Source: Terriglobia bacterium (GTDB lineage: Bacteria; Acidobacteriota; Terriglobia; Versatilivoradales; Versatilivoraceae). Taken from it: a stretch of DNA of 64,000 bases. Location: the NCBI GenBank assembly GCA_951813285.1, contig OX638355.1, forward strand, positions 3,305,136-3,369,135, written 5' to 3'. Positions 42,255-51,329 of the stretch are shown here, piece by piece. A program made the position numbers and the translations under genes. How positions within the stretch are numbered: position 1 is the first letter of the stretch; each line of letters begins with the position of its first letter. The notes under the pieces are model-generated. The model ran no database searches. It was not told the DNA's origin and saw only the letters and a list, made by a program, of their open reading frames with translations.

Positions 42255-43685
42255 ATGGCAAGGAGACAGGGGCTCGCAATCTGCCTGTCGCTTGCCGCCA
42301 CGCTTGTGCCGATATCTTGGCTGTGCATGCCGTCTGACTCTCAAAGTGCTCGACCTGGCGCTGTGACGCCGGAGCAAAGAGTCCGTATCCTCAGGGAACA
42401 CCCGGATGTTTTCTGGTTCGTTCGACCAGAGGGATACCTTAGGGCCAATCCGAGCGGCCCCGGAATCGGAAGAGATCAAGCACTGATGATGAAGCGTTCC
42501 GGACGCAAGGTGCTTTTGCCCAAGGCCCCGGATGTTCCCGCCACGTCACCCGGAACGTCAGGCGAGTTGCCATTCATCGGGGTAGAGGCGTGCGGAGAGT
42601 GCCACCGATACAAGTACCAAGGTTTTCTTCGGACAGCCCACCACCGGACCTCGCGGGAAGCCAGTCAGCAATCGATATTGGGTGACTTTGAGGAGGGCCG
42701 CAATCAACTCAAGACTGGCGACCCCGGCCTCTTTTTCAGAATGGAAAAGAAAGGCAACGAATTCTACCAACGCTTGTTTGTGGAATACGAGGGTCGGACT
42801 TACCAGCACAGCCAGCGAATGGACCTTGTGACCGGCTCGGGCAACCACGGTCAGTCCTATCTCTATTGGCAAGGGGATGAACTGTACCAATTGCCCGTTT
42901 CCTACTTTAGAGAGATAGATCGATGGGTCAACAGCCCCGCCTACTGGGATGGCACTGCGGACTTCGCCAGGCCTATTCGGGCACGCTGTCTGGATTGTCA
43001 TGCCACCTACTTCCAGACAGTGTCGGGTTCAGTTAACCAATACCGGAAAGACGCCTATGTCTTGGGAGTGTCTTGTGAGCGCTGTCACGGACCGGGAAGA
43101 GCGCATGCCACTTCACCCGGCCGGTCGGGGCAGGGTCAGAGTCTGCCGATTCTTCACCCGGGCAGGTTCAGTCGGGATCGGCTGATTGAGTTGTGTGCAC
43201 AGTGCCACTCCGGGGTAGGCATCGTTATTCGCCCTTCCTTTTCCTATCGGCCCGGGGAACCGCTGAATGAATACTTGCAGTTGGATCGCTCCCGCAAAAC
43301 CATCAAGGGAGGTATTCACACCGATGATCAGCTCGCCAGGTTGGAATTGAGCCGTTGCTTTCGAGAAAGTCGTACCATGACATGTATCACTTGCCACGAT
43401 CCGCACCAGCAGGAAAGAGGCGACCGGCTCTTGTTCTCAAATCGCTGTCAACGCTGCCATGAGCCCCGGCACTGTGGCATGGCTCACGAGATTGGGCCAG
43501 GCATCGGGCAAAACTGCATCGACTGCCACATGCCCAGCCAGCGAGATCGCCACCTCAAAATGCAAACAGCCGGCCGTCGATTTTCTCCCTTGCTGCGGGA
43601 TCATCTTATTGCCCGTTGGCCGCGGGTTAGCCAGCGCTTCTTGGAGGAACTCAAGACCAAGGCAGGATCGGCACCCTCCCGGTGA
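42255..43685 (+). CDS. Secreted multihaem cytochrome c (seven CxxCH motifs)
   Basis: 476 aa with signal peptide (MARRQGLAICLSLAATLVPI) and seven haem-binding motifs: CGECH (about residue 112), CLDCH (244), CERCH (273), CAQCH (313), CITCH (375), CQRCH (397) and CIDCH (419). The CERCHGPG and CITCHDPH contexts resemble the cytochrome c554/doubled-CxxCH families of periplasmic electron carriers. GGGAGG lies before the ATG. It precedes a TlpA-like protein by about 140 nt, perhaps one transcription unit. The electron partner is unknown. Confidence 0.88.
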   Translation: MARRQGLAICLSLAATLVPISWLCMPSDSQSARPGAVTPEQRVRILREHPDVFWFVRPEGYLRANPSGPGIGRDQALMMKRSGRKVLLPKAPDVPATSPGTSGELPFIGVEACGECHRYKYQGFLRTAHHRTSREASQQSILGDFEEGRNQLKTGDPGLFFRMEKKGNEFYQRLFVEYEGRTYQHSQRMDLVTGSGNHGQSYLYWQGDELYQLPVSYFREIDRWVNSPAYWDGTADFARPIRARCLDCHATYFQTVSGSVNQYRKDAYVLGVSCERCHGPGRAHATSPGRSGQGQSLPILHPGRFSRDRLIELCAQCHSGVGIVIRPSFSYRPGEPLNEYLQLDRSRKTIKGGIHTDDQLARLELSRCFRESRTMTCITCHDPHQQERGDRLLFSNRCQRCHEPRHCGMAHEIGPGIGQNCIDCHMPSQRDRHLKMQTAGRRFSPLLRDHLIARWPRVSQRFLEELKTKAGSAPSR

Positions 43686-43826
43686 AGAACAGCAAAAGCA
43701 ATATGCAATGTCCCGTCAGACTGCGAATCGTGGTGAATACCGGCAAGCACCAATCGGTTGACGAGGTTAAGGGTTGCGGCGACCTCTACGAGAATGGCCC
43801 GCGCACAGGGGGTGAGCAGTAAGAAA

Positions 43827-45008
43827 ATGGGGCGGAAAACAGTAATTGGTCTTCTATTTCTCATGTTGCCGAACCAGTGGCTCTCGCAGGAGAATTCGGT
43901 CGTTGCCACCGACCTTCTCCAGCGCGTCGGTCGAACCTACCGGAACGTGCGGAGTTGCTACTTTGAGGGCCTTCTCCGTACCGAGATTGAAGGCGAGGGC
44001 TTTTATCAGCGGATAGAGCTGCCGGTGGTTGTATCGGCCGACAAGCCCGACAGGATGAGGGTAGAAATCAAGCACTCCCTGGAAGGTTACCTCATGGTCG
44101 CCAACGGGGACTACCGTTGGGAGTTTGTTCCTCGTCTCCAGCAATTCACCCGCGTGGAGGCAGGAACCGTCCGGGCTGCGGGTTTCGTGTCCAAGCCGAG
44201 TTCTGTGCTGATGAGCCTGCTTGAGGATTACAGCCGCCTGGGCCAGCATTCACCCAGAGTCCGTTTTCTGGGTGAGGAGGACCACATAGTCGGCGATCGA
44301 AGGGTCGACTGCCTCCTTGTTGAGTATTCGGGACCGACGCCGCTAAGGTATGTTGATGAATCCGACCAAGCGCGCATATTACACATCGACCCGGCAAGGA
44401 ATCTCGTACTCCAGGAGGACTCAAACACTGCGAAAGGGTCGACTCCGTACGGATGGCCTGCTGAAGTCAAACATACGTTGGCGGTGACCAAGTCCATAAT
44501 CAACGAGCCGCTACCGGATGATCTCTTTGCATTTGCCGGTCCACAAGGCGCTCGGCAAGTGTCGGCGTTGGGACCGAATTCGGCGCCTTCGGGTCTCGAA
44601 GCATCAGATTTCACGCTGCACGACCTGAACGGCAGGTCTGTTCAGCTCAGCAACCTTCGGGGAAAAGTCGTGATCCTGGAGTTCTGGGCCAGCTGGTGTG
44701 AGCCCTGCCGCTACGAAATGCCGGTCGTCGAGGGCTTTTTGCAGCGATTCAAGGATGAAGGGTTGGTGGTGCTGGGCGTCAATGACGAGGATCCCCCTGT
44801 TGCCCGTCGCTATGTGGAAGAGGGCGGATATACTTTTCCGACGCTGTTCGACAAGGATCAGAAGGTTGCCGGATTGTACGGCGTGCGAGCTATTCCGGCC
44901 TTGTTTGTCATTGATCGCCAAGGCCGGATCGTCGGCCGCCACAAGGGGTATGGTCCCGGCAGCGAAGAAAAAATCCTGGATTCATTACGAAAGGCGGGCA
45001 TTGAATAA
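43827..45008 (+). CDS. LolA/DUF2092-like plus TlpA thioredoxin-like secreted fusion
   Basis: 393 aa from ATG 43827 with signal peptide (MGRKTVIGLLFLMLPNQWLS). The N-terminal 240 residues look like the outer-membrane lipoprotein-sorting/DUF2092 fold (VGRTYRNVRSCYFEGLLRTE, DKPDRMRVEIKHSLEGYLMV). The C-terminal part is a TlpA/ResA thioredoxin with WASWCEPCRYEMP (active CxxC at about 289-292) and the cis-Pro loop YGVRAIPALFVID. It probably acts as a periplasmic reductase, for instance for apocytochrome cysteines, which suits the adjacent multihaem cytochrome; that link is inferred. Earlier in-frame starts exist from 43758. Confidence 0.82.
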   Translation: MGRKTVIGLLFLMLPNQWLSQENSVVATDLLQRVGRTYRNVRSCYFEGLLRTEIEGEGFYQRIELPVVVSADKPDRMRVEIKHSLEGYLMVANGDYRWEFVPRLQQFTRVEAGTVRAAGFVSKPSSVLMSLLEDYSRLGQHSPRVRFLGEEDHIVGDRRVDCLLVEYSGPTPLRYVDESDQARILHIDPARNLVLQEDSNTAKGSTPYGWPAEVKHTLAVTKSIINEPLPDDLFAFAGPQGARQVSALGPNSAPSGLEASDFTLHDLNGRSVQLSNLRGKVVILEFWASWCEPCRYEMPVVEGFLQRFKDEGLVVLGVNDEDPPVARRYVEEGGYTFPTLFDKDQKVAGLYGVRAIPALFVIDRQGRIVGRHKGYGPGSEEKILDSLRKAGIE

Positions 45009-45029
45009 CGGTTGAAGGAATGTCTCTCG

Positions 45030-46832
45030 TTACCGACCAACTGATCCGTACGACGCCTGCGGCTCCGCGACGTCTATGGTCCCGCCTTCTATTAGGTGAT
45101 ATCTGCGATCCGCAGCCAGATTCTGAAACGTTTGCACCTGGTTGGGGCCCCATCGAACGGTGAGCCTCTCGACCTTGTCGAATTCTCCCAGTCCGAAGTG
45201 CAACCTGAGATCATTGGTGGCTTGATAACTGGACCCGCCTCGAACTTCCCGGATCTGTCGCCCCCCACCATTGTCTATCATGACCCGTGTTCCAATCGCG
45301 CTCCGGTTTTTTTGGACACCTTCCAGAGTAAGCACAAGCCAATGCCCATTTCGGTTTCCCACCTCGTTGCGGAACAGTGAGGGGAGACCGTCTATGTTGT
45401 TGACGACAACATCCACGTCACCGTCGTTGTCGAAGTCTGCGAAGGCAGCTCCTCGGCCGCGGCAGGGCTGGTTCAGACCGCTGTCTGACCGCTGGGCAAT
45501 CTCACGGAACTTGCCATTGCTCGTATTCTGGAAGAGTAACTTGCTCTGCTCAAAGCGGGTTCCCAGTTGGCTGTCGTCAACCTGGGGATAGATATGTCCG
45601 TTGGAAACGAAGAGGTCCTCCCATCCGTTGTTGTCAAAGTCAGCGAAGACCGCCCCCCAGCCCAATAGCTTCCAGCTGGGAAAGCCAACTCCCGCCAGGT
45701 ATGTGACATCCCGAAATCGGCCATTTCCCAAGTTGCGATAGAGACTGTTGTAGTCTTCGGAAAAGTTGGTCACGTATAAATCGAAGAAACCATCGCGGTC
45801 GTAGTCACCCAAGTCCAATCCCATCCCCGCCTGAGCGCGGCCATCTTCGTTGAAGGCTATTCCTGAAAGCAATCCCGTTTCCTCAAACCGCCCCGCACCA
45901 TCATTTTGGAAGAGATAATTGGCCATGGAGTCGTTGGCCACAAACAGGTCGCTGTCTCCGTCGTTGTCATAATCCCCCCAGACAGCCCCCAGCCCGTAAG
46001 CCGGGGCAACGGCCATGCCTGTCTTTCGGGTCATGTCGCTGAAAGTTCCGTCCCCATTGTTTCGGTACAGAACGTCCGGCTCGGGGATCAACCCCTTGGG
46101 ACCACACAAGACCTCAAGGTTCCGAAACCGACAAGGCCAGGGTGCGGTTCGGGGATCGAATTGGACATAGTTGGTGACATACAAATCCAACCAACCATCC
46201 TCGTCATAGTCAGCGAAGGCAGCACTGGAACTTAGTCTTGGGTCACCCACGCCGCTGGAGGCGGTAACGTCTCTGAAGGTGCCGTCGCCAAGATTCCTGT
46301 AGAGTGTATTGGCACCGTAGTTGCAGACATAAAGATCCGGTCGGCGGTCGTTGTCGTAATCTCCGACGGCAACACCTAGGCCCCAGTGGCTGTTCTCCAC
46401 ACCGGCCTGTTCGGACACGTTGGTAAATGTGCCGTTTTGGTTGTTGCGGTACAGTGCATTGCCCACGCTCCGCTTTCCCGTGGTAAGGTCCTCCCACCTT
46501 CCCGCGTTCACCAGATAGAGATCGGGCCAGCCGTCGAGGTTGTAGTCGATCCAGGCAACACCGCCGCTGACGCTTTCGAGGAGAGTCTTCTTTTCCGGGC
46601 GACCACTGACGTGTAGAAAGGTGATGCCGGCTGTTTTGGCCACGTCCACAAAGCGTATATCGACGTTTTCGCCTGGCCGGGTCTGAGACTTATCGGCGGA
46701 ATAAAGCCAATTCGGAAAGTGAGGTGCAGGTTTGGTCAGGATGAAGTTCTGGATAAGGATAGCCAACCCCAGGGCCAAGCCTCCCCGAACCAGTGAGAAC
46801 GGGCGCCACCTTGGAGATGAAGACAGTTGCAT
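45030..46832 (-). CDS. CRTAC1-like FG-GAP/VCBS repeat protein with ASPIC/UnbV C-terminus
   Basis: 600 aa, secreted or anchored by an N-terminal hydrophobic segment (LVRGGLALGLAILIQNFIL). A beta-propeller of FG-GAP repeats has calcium-binding DxDxDG-like loops (DYNLDGWPDLYLVN, DYDNDRRPDLYVCN, DYDEDGWLDLYVTN, DYDNDGDSDLFVAN, DFDNNGWEDLFVSN). The C-terminal ASPIC/UnbV domain includes ERLTVRWGPNQVQTF. Function is unknown; this family is abundant in Acidobacteriota and Planctomycetota. It is convergent with the TlpA-like gene and shares its strand with the SGNH-TPR gene upstream. ATG 46832 is preferred; 46877 is possible. Confidence 0.87.
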   Translation of the reverse strand: MQLSSSPRWRPFSLVRGGLALGLAILIQNFILTKPAPHFPNWLYSADKSQTRPGENVDIRFVDVAKTAGITFLHVSGRPEKKTLLESVSGGVAWIDYNLDGWPDLYLVNAGRWEDLTTGKRSVGNALYRNNQNGTFTNVSEQAGVENSHWGLGVAVGDYDNDRRPDLYVCNYGANTLYRNLGDGTFRDVTASSGVGDPRLSSSAAFADYDEDGWLDLYVTNYVQFDPRTAPWPCRFRNLEVLCGPKGLIPEPDVLYRNNGDGTFSDMTRKTGMAVAPAYGLGAVWGDYDNDGDSDLFVANDSMANYLFQNDGAGRFEETGLLSGIAFNEDGRAQAGMGLDLGDYDRDGFFDLYVTNFSEDYNSLYRNLGNGRFRDVTYLAGVGFPSWKLLGWGAVFADFDNNGWEDLFVSNGHIYPQVDDSQLGTRFEQSKLLFQNTSNGKFREIAQRSDSGLNQPCRGRGAAFADFDNDGDVDVVVNNIDGLPSLFRNEVGNRNGHWLVLTLEGVQKNRSAIGTRVMIDNGGGRQIREVRGGSSYQATNDLRLHFGLGEFDKVERLTVRWGPNQVQTFQNLAADRRYHLIEGGTIDVAEPQASYGSVGR

Positions 46833-47015
46833 CAGGATACCAGGGCCGTGTTCGGCAATGTTCCCACCCAAAGGCAATGGAACAGCGCAAGCCGCTCGCG
46901 GGTACAGGCCCCCCGTGAGAATTGCGCGTGCAGTTGGCTGCGCAGGTGCCTCAGGATGGGCAATGAGTCGTCATAAAGGTGTCTGGCATTTGTTTGAACA
47001 GGCAGTCCTGGAGCA

Positions 47016-49703
47016 CTATCGGGCCGCTCGCCGGTAAGATTCTAAGCGTTGGCGAATTTCCTCGGCAAGTTTGTCTGTCCGGTTGGCAGAAACCAGGGCC
47101 AAGGCCTTCTGGGCGGTTTTCACCGCCCGATCGAATTGGCCTGCGGCAGCCTGCGCAGAGGCCAAGGTGTTGAGAATGGGTGCGCTCCGATGTTGGGTCA
47201 GCTCGGAGGCTCGTTCGGCGAATTGGATGGCTCGAGTGGGGTTTCGCCGTCGCGGATTGGGATGCTCCGCCAGGATTGAGGCCATTCCGTTCAATGGAGC
47301 TGCCCAATTGGGGGAGATCTGAAACGCCTGTTCAAAATGGCGCATTGCATTGTCCAGTCGGCCAGACACCGCAAGCACCAGTCCCAGGTTGTTGTGCGCC
47401 TCGGCATAGCCGGGCCTGGCCCGAACGGCGTTCCGAAAGTGGACGATCGCATTCTGGAGTTGACCCTGGCTGTAGAGCGCATTTCCGAGGTTGTAGTGGG
47501 CCATCGCATGATTGGGCCTGGTCTCCAAGGCCCGGCGGTAGTGGCGGATGGCTCTTTCGGTCTGCCCTTCGGCAGCCAAGGCATTGCCAAGGCCGATCTG
47601 CGCTTCGGCCTGATCAGGCTCGGATTCCAGGGCCTGGCTGAAGTGCAGGGCAGCTTCCTGGATGTGTCCTTGGCCGAGCAGGACGTTTCCCAAATTGGTG
47701 TGAGCCGGTGCATGGTCGGGCTGAAGGCTCAATGCCAGTCGATAGTGGCGGATTGCCTCATCAGGCTCACCTCGCGCCTGGTAGGCATTGCCCAGATTAT
47801 AGGAGGTGGCTGCCGTATCCGCGGGCTTTAGCTGTGCGGACCGTTGGTAGTGGCGGATTGCCTCATCGCTGTTACCCCGGGCCAGCAGGGCGTTTCCCAG
47901 GTAAGTGTGGGCCTCGGCATAGCCGGGCCTGAGTTCCAGAGCGCGACGAGAGTGGCGGATGGCCTCCTCCGGGCGGCCTTTCCGAAGGAGTTCCTTCCCG
48001 AGTTGGGCGTGGGCTTCCACATGGTCGGGCATTAGCTGCAAGGCTCGCTGATAATGAGCGATGGCGCGGTCATTTCGTCCGATGGTCGACCCGTTGATGC
48101 CCGCCTGGTAATGAGCCTGGGCGTTGCCGGGGAATCGATCTATCGCCCTCACGGCCAACGTGTAAGCTTCCTCGAATTTGCCGGCCCAGCTCAAAACGGC
48201 CGCCAGGTTGTGAAGGGCCATGCTGTGAGCCTGGCCGTCAAGCCGGCTCATCAGTTTCCGGGTTATCTTTCGGATGACAGCCTCGTTCCAGCTCTCGGCT
48301 GTTTTCACTGTTTTCTGCCGCTGCATGCCCTCCAATAGCGCCAAGGCCAAGAGCCGATGGCCCTCGATGGTCGGGTGGACATGGTCCAGGAAGAAATTTT
48401 CTCCAGGCAGGTGATTTTCCGAATGTTGTTCGGCCAAGTTTGCGAAATCGACCAGTGCAACCTGCTGTTCGGTGGCCACCGATCTCAGGATCTGCTGCAT
48501 CGGTGACAGGATTCGCAAGGGGCATATATCCTGATCCCGCGCGCGTGAAAACGCTGCCTTGGCTTCTCCATACCGTTCCAACTGCCAGAGCACCTGCCCG
48601 CGCAGAAAGTCCAAGTGAGCATAACCGTCATCGATGGCTGCCGCCTCTCTGATTGCGGCCAACGCCCTCTGTGGACTTCCTGCTTCATGGGCCAGTTTTG
48701 CCCGGTCGAAAAGCGCCCGCCATCGTTGTAGTTGAGAAGGTGATAGACCCTCCCTGTGTTCGCTCTTGAATGGGGAACAATGCCTCAAATTAGAGGCAGG
48801 GTTCACCAGCAGCACATCTGATCCTGTTGACCGCGCCATGTCGATCATGCGGTTCAAGTTGTACCTGTAGTGCGCCAACACGTTCTCCTGAAACAACTCG
48901 TCTCTGTGATAAGCGTCAGGGCCCACCACGAAATCTTGTTCCAGGATGGTCTCCACTTCTGCGGGCAGGTTTCCACCCTCGGTTCGGTTGTTGTCGGAAA
49001 TCCGTGTCGTGCCCTCCACGGCTTGCTTGAGGGCCGCGGCAATGCGGGTTCGGCTGACCAAGGCGCCCAGGCTCCGAAAAAACCCGGGGACCGCCACCGT
49101 CTGGCTGTAGGTGCGTTTTTCCAGGAATTCATTGTGACCCGAGTAGATGATGAAGAGGTCGGGATTGTAGCCAGTCAACTCTTCCATCAAGAGCGCGACT
49201 CTATAGCTGGCGTAACTGATTCCCCCGGCGTTTATCACCTCCCATTGACGAGACGGATCGGCTTGAGGCAGGAACTCGCGCAGCCAACCGCAAAAGGAGG
49301 TGGTGTCGTCGTAGGGGCGACCGTAGGTCGTCGAGCCGCCCAAACAGAAGATACGAAAAGTGCGAGGGGGTTTCTTTAGGGCAAACTGCTGTTTGTTGAA
49401 TAACCGCAGCTTGCTTGGGGCGGTGACTCTCGACACTTCCCCCCGCGGACCGTTTTCTTCAACGAAAAGGGGAAGGTAGGAGGCGAAACCGACGTAGGGA
49501 TCCTGGCGGTCGGAGAGCGGCTGCACCCCCAGCAGCAACAATCCCACCTCCATCAAGGCGAAAAAGGTGCAAACGACCAATCCCGCAAACAGTATGTCCT
49601 TCCACAGTGGCCGTCTTCGACTCGAAGACGCAGGTTCACAACCGCCGGGTTGAACCGAACCGTGGGGCTTAGCGCGAGTTTGTCGTCTGTTCTTTCGATT
49701 CAC
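47016..49703 (-). CDS. Membrane-anchored SGNH/GDSL hydrolase-like protein fused to a long TPR array
   Basis: 895 aa. A basic N-terminus and one membrane helix (about 37-60) precede an SGNH-hydrolase-like domain: block I FCLGGSTTYG (S124), block II VINAGGISYAS, block III IIYSGHNEF and block V FLDHVHPTIEGH. All catalytic positions are present. From about residue 480 to the C-terminus there are about eleven tetratricopeptide repeats (AEAHTYLGNALLARGNSDEA and relatives). An esterase or deacetylase acting on glycans at the envelope is plausible. A small in-domain TPR pair is also present near residue 340. Confidence 0.85.
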   Translation of the reverse strand: MNRKNRRQTRAKPHGSVQPGGCEPASSSRRRPLWKDILFAGLVVCTFFALMEVGLLLLGVQPLSDRQDPYVGFASYLPLFVEENGPRGEVSRVTAPSKLRLFNKQQFALKKPPRTFRIFCLGGSTTYGRPYDDTTSFCGWLREFLPQADPSRQWEVINAGGISYASYRVALLMEELTGYNPDLFIIYSGHNEFLEKRTYSQTVAVPGFFRSLGALVSRTRIAAALKQAVEGTTRISDNNRTEGGNLPAEVETILEQDFVVGPDAYHRDELFQENVLAHYRYNLNRMIDMARSTGSDVLLVNPASNLRHCSPFKSEHREGLSPSQLQRWRALFDRAKLAHEAGSPQRALAAIREAAAIDDGYAHLDFLRGQVLWQLERYGEAKAAFSRARDQDICPLRILSPMQQILRSVATEQQVALVDFANLAEQHSENHLPGENFFLDHVHPTIEGHRLLALALLEGMQRQKTVKTAESWNEAVIRKITRKLMSRLDGQAHSMALHNLAAVLSWAGKFEEAYTLAVRAIDRFPGNAQAHYQAGINGSTIGRNDRAIAHYQRALQLMPDHVEAHAQLGKELLRKGRPEEAIRHSRRALELRPGYAEAHTYLGNALLARGNSDEAIRHYQRSAQLKPADTAATSYNLGNAYQARGEPDEAIRHYRLALSLQPDHAPAHTNLGNVLLGQGHIQEAALHFSQALESEPDQAEAQIGLGNALAAEGQTERAIRHYRRALETRPNHAMAHYNLGNALYSQGQLQNAIVHFRNAVRARPGYAEAHNNLGLVLAVSGRLDNAMRHFEQAFQISPNWAAPLNGMASILAEHPNPRRRNPTRAIQFAERASELTQHRSAPILNTLASAQAAAGQFDRAVKTAQKALALVSANRTDKLAEEIRQRLESYRRAAR

Positions 49704-49853
49704 AGCCCAACGCCCACTTGCCGGCCGCGAATGGCTCAGAAATCTAGATACCCTTTGGCAATCCTATTGCCGCATTCGTCCTCTCCCAACCTCTCCACTG
49801 AAGTCGGTGTGCCCGCGGCATCGCATCATTCAGCCTGCGGCGGAGACTGCGGG

Positions 49854-51329
49854 CTATACCAGCATTTTCCGCACGACTTTGCCAGCTACGTCGGTCAAGC
49901 GAAAGTCCCGTCCCTGATGCCGATAGGTGAGCTCTTCGTGGTCCAGGCCGAGGCAGTGCAAAATGGTTGCGTGGAGGTCATGGACGTGAACCGGGTCCTC
50001 GACAACCTTGAAGCCAAGATCGTCGCTCCTGCCGAAGACATGTCCCCCCTTGATGCCCCCTCCGGCCATCCAAAGGCTGAACGCCAACCGATGATGGTCC
50101 CGGCCCAAGCTGTCCGGTCGGCCGGGTTGGCGGTTCTCCACCATGGGCGTGCGTCCGAATTCACCACCCCAGATGACCAAGGTGCTTTCAAGCAGCCCCC
50201 TTTGCTTCAAGTCCTTCAACAAGGCAGCCGTTGGCTGGTCTGTAATCCCGCACTGTCTCTTCAGGTTCTTGTTCAGATTGGAATGGGCATCCCAACCCTT
50301 TTGAAACAGTTGAACGAATCGAACGCCACGCTCCACCAGTCGCCTTGCCAGCAGACAATTGGTGCCGAAGGATTTTGAGGCTTCCTTGTTGATTCCGTAG
50401 AGATCCAAAGTCTGCCGGGATTCCTTGGAGATGTCCAGCAGTCCGGGAGCAGCCAACTGCATTCGGAACGCCAGTTCATAGGAGGAGATTCGCGAGGCGA
50501 TTTCCGCATCTCCGGTGTGGAGGAATCGTTGCTCGTTGAGGTCTCTGATGACGTCCAAGCGAGCTCGTTGTTGTCGCCGGCTCATGCCCGGAGGGTTGGA
50601 AAGATAGAGCACCGGGTCTCCCGTGCTCCTGAAGGGAACGCCCTGGTAGCTCGAGGGCAGGAAGCCGTTTCCCCAGTTGGCGCTACCCGCACTGGTTCCT
50701 CCGCCGGAGCTCAGCACCACGAATCCGGGAAGGTCCTGGCTTTCGCTCCCCAGACCATAATTCACCCAAGCTCCCATGGAAGGGCGGCCGACCATGCTGA
50801 CTCCACAGTTCATCATCAGCTGACCCGGATGATGGTTGATTTGATCTGTGATCATGGAACGCACGAGACAGATGTCGTCAACGCAGGTCGCCAGATGGGG
50901 AAGGGCATCGGATATCTCCATCCCACAATTCCCCCTGGCGCAAAAATCCTGCGGGCTGGCCCAAATCTTGGCCGTGGGCTTGATAAAGGCCAGATCCAAG
51001 TGCTGGGTCAGGGAGTGCGGCAGAGGCTGCCCCTCCCATCTCTTCAGTTCCGGCTTCGGATCGAACAAATCCAGTTGACTGGGCCCTCCGGCCATGAACA
51101 GGAAGATCACGTTTTTGGCTTCGGGCGCAATCTTGGGCACCCTCGGCTGCAATGGGGCCGGATCAGTCACCCTGCGAGCCCTGGTTGCAGTACGACCTTC
51201 CGAATCCATGAGATGCCAGAGAGCAATCGATCCCAATCCCCCGGCGCAGCGCTGCAAAAACTCCCTGCGACTCGGACCGTATTGGAGCGGCTCAACTTTC
51301 AAGGCGTTACTCCCGCGTAATAAACTCAT
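49854..51329 (-). CDS. DUF1501 (sulfatase-like) protein with Tat-type signal
   Basis: 491 aa. The N-terminal SRREFLQRCAGGLGSIALW is a twin-arginine-like signal. The body has the DUF1501 hallmarks NVIFLFMAGGPSQLDLFDPK, LVRSMITDQINHHPGQLMMN, WVNYGLGSESQDLPGFVVL, TLVIWGGEFGRTPM, GRDHHRLAFSLWMAGGGIKG and TILHCLGLDHEEL. This alkaline-phosphatase-superfamily group has no proven substrate. The start codon lies inside the upstream DUF1549/DUF1553 gene (23-nt overlap), a conserved pairing. Confidence 0.9.
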   Translation of the reverse strand: MSLLRGSNALKVEPLQYGPSRREFLQRCAGGLGSIALWHLMDSEGRTATRARRVTDPAPLQPRVPKIAPEAKNVIFLFMAGGPSQLDLFDPKPELKRWEGQPLPHSLTQHLDLAFIKPTAKIWASPQDFCARGNCGMEISDALPHLATCVDDICLVRSMITDQINHHPGQLMMNCGVSMVGRPSMGAWVNYGLGSESQDLPGFVVLSSGGGTSAGSANWGNGFLPSSYQGVPFRSTGDPVLYLSNPPGMSRRQQRARLDVIRDLNEQRFLHTGDAEIASRISSYELAFRMQLAAPGLLDISKESRQTLDLYGINKEASKSFGTNCLLARRLVERGVRFVQLFQKGWDAHSNLNKNLKRQCGITDQPTAALLKDLKQRGLLESTLVIWGGEFGRTPMVENRQPGRPDSLGRDHHRLAFSLWMAGGGIKGGHVFGRSDDLGFKVVEDPVHVHDLHATILHCLGLDHEELTYRHQGRDFRLTDVAGKVVRKMLV

